Positions 1 through 6,617 of a DNA stretch of 28,799 nt are shown piece by piece. The number at the start of each line of letters is the position of its first letter. Position 1 is the stretch's first letter. Position numbers and translations under genes: made by a program. The notes under the pieces are model-generated. The model saw only the letters and a list, made by a program, of their open reading frames with translations, searched no databases and was not told the origin of the DNA. Source of the stretch: a virus. The stretch spans positions 1 through 28,799 of the IMG/VR virus record IMGVR_UViG_3300043467_000388; one strand, given 5' to 3'.

Positions 1-588
1 ACTGAGAATAGTCACTTATCTCAAATTATTACTACATTTTCAACAGGATTAACTGCTTTAAATGGATTAAGTTCTCAGGTACAATATCTTGCAGTAGGGA
101 CAACAGGAACAGATTTTAATATATCATCTGCTACTGACACTCATACTTTTAATTTACCTACAGCATCAGCGACTAATAGAGGAGCATTAAGTTCTGCTGA
201 TTGGGGTGTTTTCAATGGTAAACAAGATACAATTACATTAACTACTACAGGAACAAGTGGCCCTGCTACATTAGTCGGATCAACATTAAATATTCCTCAG
301 TATGGAGGAGGAGGTGGTGGAGGAACTATTTATAAACTTACATCTCAAACATTAACTGCTGCTAGTTGGACTTTATCAGGAAGTTATTATATTTACACAT
401 TCTCCAATGTGAATATTACAGTGAATACTAGAGTTGACTTTACACCTGATAATTCAAGTTACAGCGAAGTAACTACATGTGGTATGTTACCTGAAGTAGA
501 TGTAGCAGCAGGAAGTTGTACATTCTACTCTTTATTTCCGCCTCAGAATAATATTACAGGTGAAGTAACAATATTTCCAACAGTATAA
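1..588 (+). CDS. Tail/receptor-binding fibre protein, C-terminal part (5' end outside window)
   Basis: The reading frame is open from base 1 to a TAA at 586-588, giving 195 visible residues; the start lies upstream. Visible residues 34-75 (bases 100-225) form a motif that runs roughly TDFNISS, then DTHTFNLPTA, then ATNRGALSSADW. This motif recurs in fibre proteins of Bacteroidota phages, usually just before the distal domain. A run of seven glycines (bases 304-324) follows and looks like a hinge. A Ser/Thr/Tyr-rich beta domain of about 87 residues then ends the protein and is the likely receptor- or chaperone-contacting tip. It has two cysteines. The gene is followed two bases later by the LRR tail protein, consistent with a tail-fibre operon. 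I see no catalytic motif. A head fibre is an alternative; the fibre class is inferred from repeats and context. Confidence 0.8.
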   Translation, partial: TENSHLSQIITTFSTGLTALNGLSSQVQYLAVGTTGTDFNISSATDTHTFNLPTASATNRGALSSADWGVFNGKQDTITLTTTGTSGPATLVGSTLNIPQYGGGGGGGTIYKLTSQTLTAASWTLSGSYYIYTFSNVNITVNTRVDFTPDNSSYSEVTTCGMLPEVDVAAGSCTFYSLFPPQNNITGEVTIFPTV

Positions 589-590
589 TT

Positions 591-2789
591 ATGGCATTTA
601 ATTTACCAGTACAGAATTATTTTAGAAGAATACAAGGTCAATCTGCATGGACAAGACCCGTTGATTGGCCAGTAATTACAGATGCTCCGAATGAGGTTCA
701 GTTTTTAATGTCTGACTTAGGGGATTCAAATTGCAGTTTAAGAACGAACTTTGCAAGAACTTCAGGTTCTCAAGATATGGTAATTGATTGGGGAGATGGT
801 ACAACAACAACTATTTCTGCTACAGGATCTACTACAACTAATAAAACATATACACCAGGAACAGGAACTCCTTGTTCATTAGGATATACAACATTTAAAA
901 TAAGAGTATACTTTACAGGAACAGGAGTATCAGTTTTGCAAACATGTCAAATCACTTCTGTTTTTATTTCAGGTGTTAACTTTAGTACTCAAAACTGTGG
1001 AGTATTAGAAGTATATTATGGAGATGGAACACCATCTGTATCAACACCTACATATTATGCAGCGCAAGGAGCTTCAACTTCTCCTAGTTATTACAACAAT
1101 CTTACATATGTAAAATTTGCATCAACTGTTACTTGGACCAGTATGAATAATATGTTTTCAGGGTGCACTGGGTTAAGAAAAGTAGTAATGCCTACATCAG
1201 CAGCATCATTGACTGATCTAGCAAGCTGTTTTTTAAATTGTTACCTTTTAGATGAAATAGTACTACCATCTAATGCAACGTCAATAACTACATTTAGTAC
1301 TACATTTCAAAACTGCTTTAATTTAAAAAGTATAATATTACCAACTACATTAAACAGTGTTACTACATTTTTTAATGCTTTTAATGCAAATGTTAATCTA
1401 AGAAATATTACATTTCCTTCTATAAATCTCGCCACAAATTTTAATGCTGCGCTTGGAAACTGTTATAATTTAGAATGGGTTAAATTTACTAGTATGCCTA
1501 CTGTAGTAGCAGCAATAAATTTTAATGCTGCATTTACAAGTTGCTTTAATCTTCAAAATGTATATTTTCCCGCAACAGGTTCTTCAGCACCTACTTTTGA
1601 TTTTACAAACTGTTTTCAAAATTGTCAACAATTAAAAAGTGTTATATTTCCATCAAATATAAATGCAAGTACATTTTCACAAACATTTGGATCTTGTACA
1701 AGCTTAATAAGATGTGTGCTTCCAACAAATATGCCTTCATGTACTACATTAGCAAATATTTTTACTAGCTGTTATTCTTTGACTAATGTTACTTTACCTT
1801 TAACTGCATCATCAGGAATTAGTTTTGCTAATGCATTTTTTAATTGTTATAGATTAGAGACAATAACAATTCCTTCAACGTTAACTATAGGAAGTTTCTC
1901 TCAGACATTTAATGGTTGTGCAGGATTAAAAACAGTTAACTGGGCAGCAGGTGCGCAAAACTCTATAACAAGTCTTGCTAGTGCATTTTCTGGTTGTCGT
2001 AATTTAGAAGCCATAACATTTCCAACTAGTATGTTAAATGCAAACAATTTGTCAGGTACTTTTACTAACTGCACTTTATTAAAAACAGTTGTGTTTCCTG
2101 CATCTTTGACTAATATATCAACAATATCTCAATTATTTCAAAATTGTGTTAATTTAACTTCAATCACTTTGCCCACATCTATGAATGCTTGCACTGGTTT
2201 TTTAAGTGTATTTCAAGGTTGTAGATTAATAAAATCTGTTACATTACCAAATACTGTATCTATAGCAACAACTAGTTTTGGGTCAATATTTGCCGATTGC
2301 GGTTCTTTACAAACTGTAGTATTACCAGGAGCTGCACAACTAATAAATGTAAATTCAATAGATGCTATGTTTACTGGTTGTGCTAATTTAGTAACTATAA
2401 CTAATTTTGATAAAATTGGCTCATTAACAGCAACTCCTTTAGCAAGTGCCAACAGCATTCAATATAATAGATTTACATCTATTTCATTTTCAGGACCTTT
2501 ATCTATACTTGGGCTTAACGGTCCTCCAATAGTTAATGGTAGAGTTGATGTGCAATCAGTAAGATTACTTAATGCGTCAGCTGGTCAATGGACAGGAAGT
2601 TCTCCTCAGATAAATGTAGCATATACAAATATGTCAACTGCTAACTTAGTGCAGTTATTTAATGACATGGCTGCGCAAGGTGTAGTTGTATCCAAGACAA
2701 TAAATATTACATTATCAACAGGCGCAGCAGGTTTAACAGCAGCAGATAGATTAATAGTAACATCAAAAGGTTGGACAATAACAGGATAA
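591..2789 (+). CDS. BspA-type leucine-rich-repeat tail protein with N-terminal PKD-like domain
   Basis: This 732-aa protein is probably a receptor-binding tail or appendage component. Residues 1-60 contain an aromatic/Pro segment (WTRPVDWPVIT, 20-30) seen in similar phage tail proteins. VIDWGDGTT (64-72) is the signature of a PKD/Ig-like beta-sandwich. From about residue 185 to 615 there are 17 repeats with a mean period near 25 residues. Each has a core of the form F-x-x-C-x-x-L-x-x-(I/V)-x-(L/F)-P, typical of BspA/DUF285 surface LRR proteins. The fourth repeat has Asn (FNAN) in place of Cys. The C-terminus has the capping pattern LTAADRLIVTSKGWTITG found at the end of LRR surface proteins in Bacteroidota. 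No signal peptide is present, which fits a virion protein rather than a secreted one. The start at 591 is two bases after the upstream stop. Receptor binding is inferred. Confidence 0.85.
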   Translation: MAFNLPVQNYFRRIQGQSAWTRPVDWPVITDAPNEVQFLMSDLGDSNCSLRTNFARTSGSQDMVIDWGDGTTTTISATGSTTTNKTYTPGTGTPCSLGYTTFKIRVYFTGTGVSVLQTCQITSVFISGVNFSTQNCGVLEVYYGDGTPSVSTPTYYAAQGASTSPSYYNNLTYVKFASTVTWTSMNNMFSGCTGLRKVVMPTSAASLTDLASCFLNCYLLDEIVLPSNATSITTFSTTFQNCFNLKSIILPTTLNSVTTFFNAFNANVNLRNITFPSINLATNFNAALGNCYNLEWVKFTSMPTVVAAINFNAAFTSCFNLQNVYFPATGSSAPTFDFTNCFQNCQQLKSVIFPSNINASTFSQTFGSCTSLIRCVLPTNMPSCTTLANIFTSCYSLTNVTLPLTASSGISFANAFFNCYRLETITIPSTLTIGSFSQTFNGCAGLKTVNWAAGAQNSITSLASAFSGCRNLEAITFPTSMLNANNLSGTFTNCTLLKTVVFPASLTNISTISQLFQNCVNLTSITLPTSMNACTGFLSVFQGCRLIKSVTLPNTVSIATTSFGSIFADCGSLQTVVLPGAAQLINVNSIDAMFTGCANLVTITNFDKIGSLTATPLASANSIQYNRFTSISFSGPLSILGLNGPPIVNGRVDVQSVRLLNASAGQWTGSSPQINVAYTNMSTANLVQLFNDMAAQGVVVSKTINITLSTGAAGLTAADRLIVTSKGWTITG
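1143..2435 (+). repeat. Array of 17 LRR (BspA/DUF285-like) protein repeats
   Basis: The repeats are visible at protein level as successive FxxC cores: MFSGC, CFLNC, TFQNC, AFNAN, ALGNC, AFTSC, CFQNC, TFGSC, IFTSC, AFFNC, TFNGC, AFSGC, TFTNC, LFQNC, VFQGC, IFADC and MFTGC. DNA identity between units is low, so this is an old or diversified solenoid rather than a recent tandem expansion. It lies entirely inside the 732-aa tail protein. Confidence 0.85.
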
Positions 2790-2790
2790 C

Positions 2791-2964
2791 ATGGAAGATA
2801 CATCAGGATTTTACAAATTTGAAGATGACAATTGGCAGTATGCACCTAACTTTGTGTATGCTCCTAATTACACTCTATTAAGAGAAGACAAAGACACATA
2901 CAACTACCCAGTTGATGGATGGTCATGGTATAATGAATCACCTATAAAAGAAATTATAGAATAA
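2791..2964 (+). CDS. Small tail-fibre companion protein (57 aa)
   Basis: ATG at 2791 lies one base after the stop of the LRR tail gene and the frame runs to TAA at 2962-2964. The 57-residue product is acidic and rich in Tyr and Trp. It contains YAPNYTLL (24-31) and YPVDGWSWY (39-47). Short proteins with the pattern 'YAP.YTL...YP.DGW.WF' commonly follow fibre or LRR genes in phages of Bacteroidota, from memory of the family. Its role is unknown; an assembly chaperone or small tail component would fit the position. It is the last gene before the 71-base gap, so it probably ends the tail-fibre transcription unit. Confidence 0.75.
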   Translation: MEDTSGFYKFEDDNWQYAPNFVYAPNYTLLREDKDTYNYPVDGWSWYNESPIKEIIE

Positions 2965-2986
2965 CAGATTATAATAATTTATTTTA

Positions 2987-2994
2987 TATCTTTG
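2987..2994 (+). promoter_or_regulatory. Putative promoter -7 box (TATCTTTG) before the lysis genes
   Basis: TATCTTTG matches the Bacteroidota consensus TAnnTTTG exactly. It lies in the largest intergenic gap (2965-3035), and transcription would start near base 3001, leaving a leader of about 35 bases before the ATG at 3036. I do not see a matching TTTG/TTG -33 box at the usual spacing. A weak inverted repeat follows (AATAC 3003-3007, GTATT 3013-3017). Confidence 0.5.
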
Positions 2995-3035
2995 GGTTTT
3001 ACAATACATGGAGTATTAATTTAATAACAAAAAAA

Positions 3036-3254
3036 ATGACAGCAAATCAACCACAAGCACCAAGACAGATTGTTTTAAATGAAGAACACATTAAAAATTT
3101 AGAGGCTTACATTAGCGAAATGCCCACTAGATTAGGACTTCCCTTAATTAATTTCTTAAACGGGCTTGCTCAAGAACAAGGAAATGAAAAAAATTCTGTG
3201 GAGTTTATTGATCCTATCGTTGCTGCTAGCATGCAGTCCAGCGAAGAGGTTTAA
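3036..3254 (+). CDS. Small conserved-looking protein upstream of spanin (72 aa)
   Basis: A 72-residue soluble protein with no membrane segment. The centre (residues about 18-50) is helical and contains EMPTRLGLPLINFLNGLAQEQ-like sequence, a pattern I associate with small proteins next to lysis genes of Bacteroidota phages. The start is preceded by an A-rich stretch, a normal initiation context in Bacteroidota, which rarely use Shine-Dalgarno pairing. Its last 71 bases overlap, in another frame, the start of the spanin gene (3184), so the two are probably translationally coupled. Function unknown; a lysis regulator is possible but unsupported. Confidence 0.7.
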   Translation: MTANQPQAPRQIVLNEEHIKNLEAYISEMPTRLGLPLINFLNGLAQEQGNEKNSVEFIDPIVAASMQSSEEV

Positions 3255-3636
3255 CCGCTTAATTACTAAGCACCCTGAGTTGCTTACTATTGATAGTGTT
3301 GTTATACACGACACTATTACTTTGTATGTACCAGAAGTACATACTGATACAGTAGTAACATTAAAAGAATTAGTTGATACAGTAACTCTAACAAAAGATA
3401 GAGTTACTGTAAAAGCTTGGTATGTACCTACAGAGAAAAAGGTATATATTCAAGGAGCATGCGCTCCTGTGTATATCACTAAAGTGATTACTAAAAAAAT
3501 CCCCGTAAAATACTACGAACACTATCCCTGGTGGAAAAAGTTTCTTAATAATGCACTAGCATTTTTACTTATTTTTGGAATTCTATATTTAATCTATATA
3601 TTAATCACCAAATATTTTAAGTTAATGCGCTTGTAA
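3184..3636 (+). CDS. Unimolecular spanin (u-spanin), outer/inner membrane fusion lysis protein
   Basis: From ATG 3184 the protein is 150 aa. Residues 1-17 form a lipoprotein signal: KK, a hydrophobic stretch and the lipobox LLAC with Cys17 as the lipidation site. A periplasmic stretch of about 100 residues follows, rich in beta-forming V/T/I residues (DTITLYVP, DTVVTLKELVDTVTL). A single hydrophobic helix near 120-142 (starting NNALAFLLIFG) is followed by a basic tail. Outer-membrane lipid anchor plus C-terminal inner-membrane helix on one chain is the architecture of u-spanins such as phage T1 gp11. The ATG at 3166 would add six polar residues before the signal; 3184 gives a cleaner lipoprotein signal. 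It is followed by holin and endolysin genes, completing a Gram-negative lysis cassette. Confidence 0.8.
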   Translation: MKKILWSLLILSLLLACSPAKRFNRLITKHPELLTIDSVVIHDTITLYVPEVHTDTVVTLKELVDTVTLTKDRVTVKAWYVPTEKKVYIQGACAPVYITKVITKKIPVKYYEHYPWWKKFLNNALAFLLIFGILYLIYILITKYFKLMRL

Positions 3637-3656
3637 ATAAAATTTATTAAGAAATC

Positions 3657-4154
3657 ATGAAAGAAAAAATTACAATATTTATTATGGGAGTAGGAGCAAT
3701 ATTTGCTCCAGTTGAGATGTGTGCGTTGTTATTAATGTTTGTAATTTTAATTGACACAGTAGTCAAATTAATTTCTCTAAAAAAGATTGCATGCGCAGAA
3801 AAAAGAAAATACAGAGATGTATTTAAATCAAAAATTTTAAGAAGAGGTTATATATTTAAGGCTAGCGGATATTATATTTTTGCTGGAGCTTTATTTCCAT
3901 TAGATTACTATGCTTTTACTCCATTCTCTAATGGTCTAATAAAATTTTTAGGTTACAATGTAACTCTTCCTACCCAAGCTGTGTATACTAATTTATTGCT
4001 TTGCATATTTGCATTAATAGAATTAGCATCTATAAACGAAAATTGGTTTGATATCACAGGTAATAACATGCTTAAATCTGTGTTTGATATAGTAAAAAAA
4101 ATCAGAGGAACTATCGAGAAAATCTCGGATACATACAAAAACATAAAAAATTAA
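3657..4154 (+). CDS. Holin (phage_holin_4_1-like, three membrane segments)
   Basis: A 165-aa membrane protein with hydrophobic segments at about 6-41 (probably one long helix or a hairpin), 68-90 and 106-124, and a basic loop between the first two (KKIACAEKRKYRDVFKSK). The C-terminal ELASINENWFDITGNN followed by an amphipathic basic helix resembles the conserved end of the phi29-type/'toxin secretion/phage lysis holin' family (PF05105, from memory). Its role would be to permeabilise the inner membrane at lysis time. It sits 20 bases after the spanin and 3 bases before the endolysin. Holins diverge quickly, so the call rests on topology, the C-terminal motif and position. Confidence 0.8.
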   Translation: MKEKITIFIMGVGAIFAPVEMCALLLMFVILIDTVVKLISLKKIACAEKRKYRDVFKSKILRRGYIFKASGYYIFAGALFPLDYYAFTPFSNGLIKFLGYNVTLPTQAVYTNLLLCIFALIELASINENWFDITGNNMLKSVFDIVKKIRGTIEKISDTYKNIKN

Positions 4155-4157
4155 TTT

Positions 4158-4676
4158 ATGAGTTATGACTTTTTAAAATCGGAAACTTCTCCGAAACTCC
4201 TTGTTGAAGCAGTGAAGCTATTAGGAACCAAAGAAGTAGTAGGTAAACAACATAACCCAGTAATCTTAGGATGGGCAAAAGAAGTGGGACTACAGAAAGT
4301 ATATACAGCAGATGAGATTCCGTGGTGCGGATTAGCAATTGCTTATGCTTGCCATAAAGCAGGAGTAGAAGTAGTAGACAAGCCGTTATGGGCATTATCA
4401 TGGGCCAATTACGGAACAAAAGTAAGTGAGCCAATGCTAGGAGATATCTTAACATTTAAACGAGACGGAGGAGGACATGTAGGAATATATGTTGGCGAAG
4501 ATAAAGATTGTTATCATGTGCTTGGTGGAAATCAAGGAAATGCAATGAGTGTAAGTAGAATTGTGAAATCAAGATTGTACCAAGCAAGGAGAACTAAATG
4601 GAAAGTTGCACAACCTGCAAATGTTCGTAAAGTAATTTTAAGTGCTAAAGGTGCTATCAGCCAAAACGAAGCATAA
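4158..4676 (+). CDS. Endolysin, NlpC/P60/CHAP-like cysteine peptidase (TIGR02594-type)
   Basis: A 172-aa soluble protein without signal peptide. It has the features of the TIGR02594 family of phage peptidoglycan hydrolases: an N-terminal helix with EAVKLLGTKEVVG, a catalytic Cys57 in IPWCGLAIAYAC, a GDILTF strand (95-100), the catalytic His107 in GGGHVGIYVG, and a GGNQGN loop at 123-128. The likely dyad or triad is Cys57-His107 with a polar partner, cleaving peptide bonds in peptidoglycan after the holin opens the inner membrane. A cell-wall-binding domain is absent, as usual for lysins of Gram-negative hosts. Its stop codon overlaps the next ATG (TAATG at 4674-4678). Substrate bond is not predictable from sequence alone. 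Confidence 0.88.
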   Translation: MSYDFLKSETSPKLLVEAVKLLGTKEVVGKQHNPVILGWAKEVGLQKVYTADEIPWCGLAIAYACHKAGVEVVDKPLWALSWANYGTKVSEPMLGDILTFKRDGGGHVGIYVGEDKDCYHVLGGNQGNAMSVSRIVKSRLYQARRTKWKVAQPANVRKVILSAKGAISQNEA

Positions 4677-5554
4677 TGGAATTAATCAGACATTCAAAGA
4701 ATATCCATGAATTAAAAATTAGCGGATCAAAAGTTAAGATAGCAATGTTCTCAGATATACACTGGGATAATCCGAAATGCGATTGGGATCTACTAAAAAG
4801 AGATTTAAATTATTGTTTAAAAAATTCTATTCCTATGATGTTTAATGGGGATACGTTTTGTTTAATGCAAGGAAAATGGGACCCAAGGGGTACTAAGTCT
4901 GATATCCGACCTGAGCACAATAATATTAAGTACCTTGATTCTATTGTAGAAACAGCGGTAGATTTCTTTTCACCGTATGCGCATCTGATTACTGTGATTG
5001 GTTACGGCAATCATGAGACTTCTGTAATTAAACGCCAGGAGACTGACATCTTACAACGATTTGTGGACCTACTTAATTACAAAAATGGGAGCAACGTTCA
5101 GACAGGAGGATATGGTGGATGGCTAATTGTACGTCAAGAGTCTAGACCTAAATTTAATATAGTTACTAAAATTAAATACTTCCACGGTAGTGGAGGTGGA
5201 GGAATAGTAACTCGTGGAGAGATTAACCTTACAAGAGCTCTTGAAATGGCTGAAGATTTTGATGTATTTGCAATGGGACATATCCATGAAAACAAATGCA
5301 CTAACATAGCTCGTGATATAATTGAGCAACATGCATCTACAGGATACTCTCAGAAACACAGACAAATTCATATGATGATTACAGGTACTTACAAAGAAGA
5401 GTTCGGAGAAGGATCTAAAGGATGGCACGTAGAACGCGGAGCTCCACCAAAACCTGTGGGAAGTAGAATATTAATAATTAATACACGTAGAGATACATCT
5501 AATAATAGAGACCTTACGTTAAAATCAATTGATAGTATCAAATTCCCTATTTAA
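4676..5554 (+). CDS. Calcineurin-like metallophosphoesterase
   Basis: A 292-aa protein with the complete metallophosphoesterase motif set: D27-x-H29 (FSDIHWDN), GD at 58-59 (NGDTF), GNHE at 111-114, H170 (YFHGSGGG) and GHIH at 201-204. These residues bind two metal ions and hydrolyse phosphodiester or phosphomonoester bonds. All metal ligands are intact, so activity is expected. The substrate cannot be named; relatives include nucleases and cyclic-nucleotide or protein phosphatases. It is translationally coupled to the endolysin gene (TAATG) and followed by small structural-region genes, so it is probably a late gene. Virion association and a DNA or signalling-nucleotide substrate are both possible. 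Confidence 0.88.
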   Translation: MELIRHSKNIHELKISGSKVKIAMFSDIHWDNPKCDWDLLKRDLNYCLKNSIPMMFNGDTFCLMQGKWDPRGTKSDIRPEHNNIKYLDSIVETAVDFFSPYAHLITVIGYGNHETSVIKRQETDILQRFVDLLNYKNGSNVQTGGYGGWLIVRQESRPKFNIVTKIKYFHGSGGGGIVTRGEINLTRALEMAEDFDVFAMGHIHENKCTNIARDIIEQHASTGYSQKHRQIHMMITGTYKEEFGEGSKGWHVERGAPPKPVGSRILIINTRRDTSNNRDLTLKSIDSIKFPI

Positions 5555-5562
5555 TATTTTTT

Positions 5563-5570
5563 TATATTTA
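5563..5570 (+). promoter_or_regulatory. Possible promoter box (TATATTTA) just upstream of ATG 5575
   Basis: TATATTTA matches TAnnTTTG except for the last base. It ends four bases before the ATG at 5575, so a start site about seven bases downstream would give a leaderless or nearly leaderless mRNA. It resembles the box before the gene at 5898 (TATATTTG). It could instead be only an AT-rich translation-initiation region. Confidence 0.3.
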
Positions 5571-5574
5571 CATT

Positions 5575-5733
5575 ATGAAACTAAGAAACAATTGGAAAAC
5601 AACTAATAAGCAGTGGGATAAAATCATGATTCGATTGAGAATCTCTGCTGTAGATTTAATTAACATTGAGATAGACAAGTCTAGAAACTTCTATCTTATT
5701 ACTATTTGTAACTTTACTTTAAAGAATAGATAA
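5575..5733 (+). CDS. Small hypothetical protein (52 aa)
   Basis: ATG 5575 to TAA 5731-5733. The product is basic at the N-terminus (KLRNNWKTTNKQW) and ends with an amphipathic, beta-prone segment containing DKSRNFYLITICNFTLKNR. Composition and dense packing (20 bases from the upstream gene, TAATG overlap with the downstream gene) support a real gene. It does not look like a membrane protein or a known DNA-binding family. Function unknown; it may be a minor virion or assembly factor because both flanks are late genes. Confidence 0.65.
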   Translation: MKLRNNWKTTNKQWDKIMIRLRISAVDLINIEIDKSRNFYLITICNFTLKNR

Positions 5734-5873
5734 TGGCTAAGATTAAAGAAAGTACGGGAGGCGCTAAAGCTAAAGTAAAAGTCTCACGTCCAGGAGTACA
5801 TGCTAAAACCCAAACTTCTAAGATTAAAAGTTCTAAGAACTATAAAAAAGCTTACGGAGGTCAAGGGCGCTAA
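5733..5873 (+). CDS. Small, very basic protein ending in YGGQGR (46 aa)
   Basis: The ATG overlaps the upstream stop (TAATG, 5731-5735). The 46-residue product has about a dozen Lys/Arg and almost no acidic residues. It is predicted to be disordered and contains RPGVHAKTQTSK (19-30) and a C-terminal KKAYGGQGR. Short basic proteins with a GVH-K-(T/N)-x-x-S-K core and a C-terminal Y-(R/G)-GQGR recur near structural genes in phages of Bacteroidota, from memory. A nucleic-acid-binding or packaging-related role is plausible from charge. The Tyr-Gly-Gly at its end echoes the aromatic-GG motif of the cargo proteins, perhaps by chance. Confidence 0.75.
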   Translation: MAKIKESTGGAKAKVKVSRPGVHAKTQTSKIKSSKNYKKAYGGQGR

Positions 5874-5884
5874 TTAATTAATCG

Positions 5885-5892
5885 TATATTTG
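5885..5892 (+). promoter_or_regulatory. Putative promoter -7 box (TATATTTG) before the neck genes
   Basis: TATATTTG is an exact TAnnTTTG match in the 24-base gap before the ATG at 5898. If used with normal geometry, transcription would begin at or next to the start codon, giving a leaderless transcript for the neck operon. No -33 TTTG is evident upstream. The gene is also in reach of read-through from upstream. Confidence 0.45.
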
Positions 5893-5897
5893 TAATT

Positions 5898-6617
5898 ATG
5901 TTATCACTAAATGATTTACATGCTCAGATTGATGAGTCGTTAGAAATAAACTCAATAGAGTCCTCAAATTCCTATGAGCTCTATACAGATTTAATTAACG
6001 AGCAGAGATCACTATGGATTAGAAATGAGTATAACAAGAATCGTAGTATAGATCCATATATATTACAAGAGATAACATGTTTAGAATTAGAATTAGTTAA
6101 TCCTATTGATTGTTGTATAGATGTTCCTACAGGCTGTCAAGTATTACGTACTGTTAAAGAGATACCTAATACAGTTGAGTTTTTCTTTACAAAAGGTATT
6201 GCAAGTGTTGGCCCTGCTGACATAATGAAACCTAGGTTTATACTTATTGATTACTCGCGCGTACCTTACATAGGCCACGGTAGAACTACTCAAAAAAGCA
6301 TTTACACTTTCTTTTACGGCAAGCATTTATACATTACTAGTAAAGCTTCTGCACATTTAATGATGAAGTATCTTAGTGTACGTGGAATCTTTGAAGATCC
6401 TACTGAGTTACAAGGTTATTATAATTGCGCAGGAGAGACTCCTTGTTGGACAGCTTCTGATGCATATCCATTAAATATGTGGATGTGGGCATATATTAAA
6501 CCATTAGTACTTCAACAATTGATGCAAAAAGGAATAGGTCAAAAAGATGAGGCTAATAATGCACAAGATCAAAAAGGTAGCTTAGGCATAGGAGGACAAC
6601 CAAGTGGAGGACAATAA
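5898..6617 (+). CDS. Neck/head-tail ring protein of crAss-like phages
   Basis: A 239-aa protein. The region about 50-170 contains ITCLELELVNPIDCC, TGCQVLRTVKEIP, a GPADIMKP segment and VRGIFEDPTE. I recognise this pattern from a conserved structural protein that lies directly upstream of the IHF-like and tail tubular genes in crAss-like and related Bacteroidota phages. Five cysteines lie in the middle part (ITC, DCC, GC, NC). The last 35 residues are polar and Gly/Gln-rich (GIGGQPSGGQ), a disordered tail that overlaps the next gene by 14 bases. It is probably a ring around or below the portal, or a related connector. The exact ring position and numbering cannot be assigned from sequence, and no enzymatic motif is present. 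Confidence 0.72.
   Translation: MLSLNDLHAQIDESLEINSIESSNSYELYTDLINEQRSLWIRNEYNKNRSIDPYILQEITCLELELVNPIDCCIDVPTGCQVLRTVKEIPNTVEFFFTKGIASVGPADIMKPRFILIDYSRVPYIGHGRTTQKSIYTFFYGKHLYITSKASAHLMMKYLSVRGIFEDPTELQGYYNCAGETPCWTASDAYPLNMWMWAYIKPLVLQQLMQKGIGQKDEANNAQDQKGSLGIGGQPSGGQ
6590..6595 (+). promoter_or_regulatory. Shine-Dalgarno-like AGGAGG eight bases before the GTG start at 6604
   Basis: AGGAGG is followed by an eight-base spacer and GTG. It is the only near-perfect Shine-Dalgarno at usable spacing that I noticed before any start in the window, and it precedes the only non-ATG start. It lies in the Gly-Gly codons of the upstream gene, so it may be coincidental. Confidence 0.4.

Noticed and set aside
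591-2789. Diversity-generating retroelement target in the LRR tail gene
   Set aside because: I saw no reverse transcriptase gene and no near-identical template repeat in the window; the repeats are ordinary LRR units. A retroelement elsewhere in the genome cannot be excluded.
3003-3017. Hairpin AATAC-loop-GTATT as a terminator in the largest gap
   Set aside because: Five weak pairs, no G/C-rich stem and no following T run; it also lies downstream of the promoter-like box.
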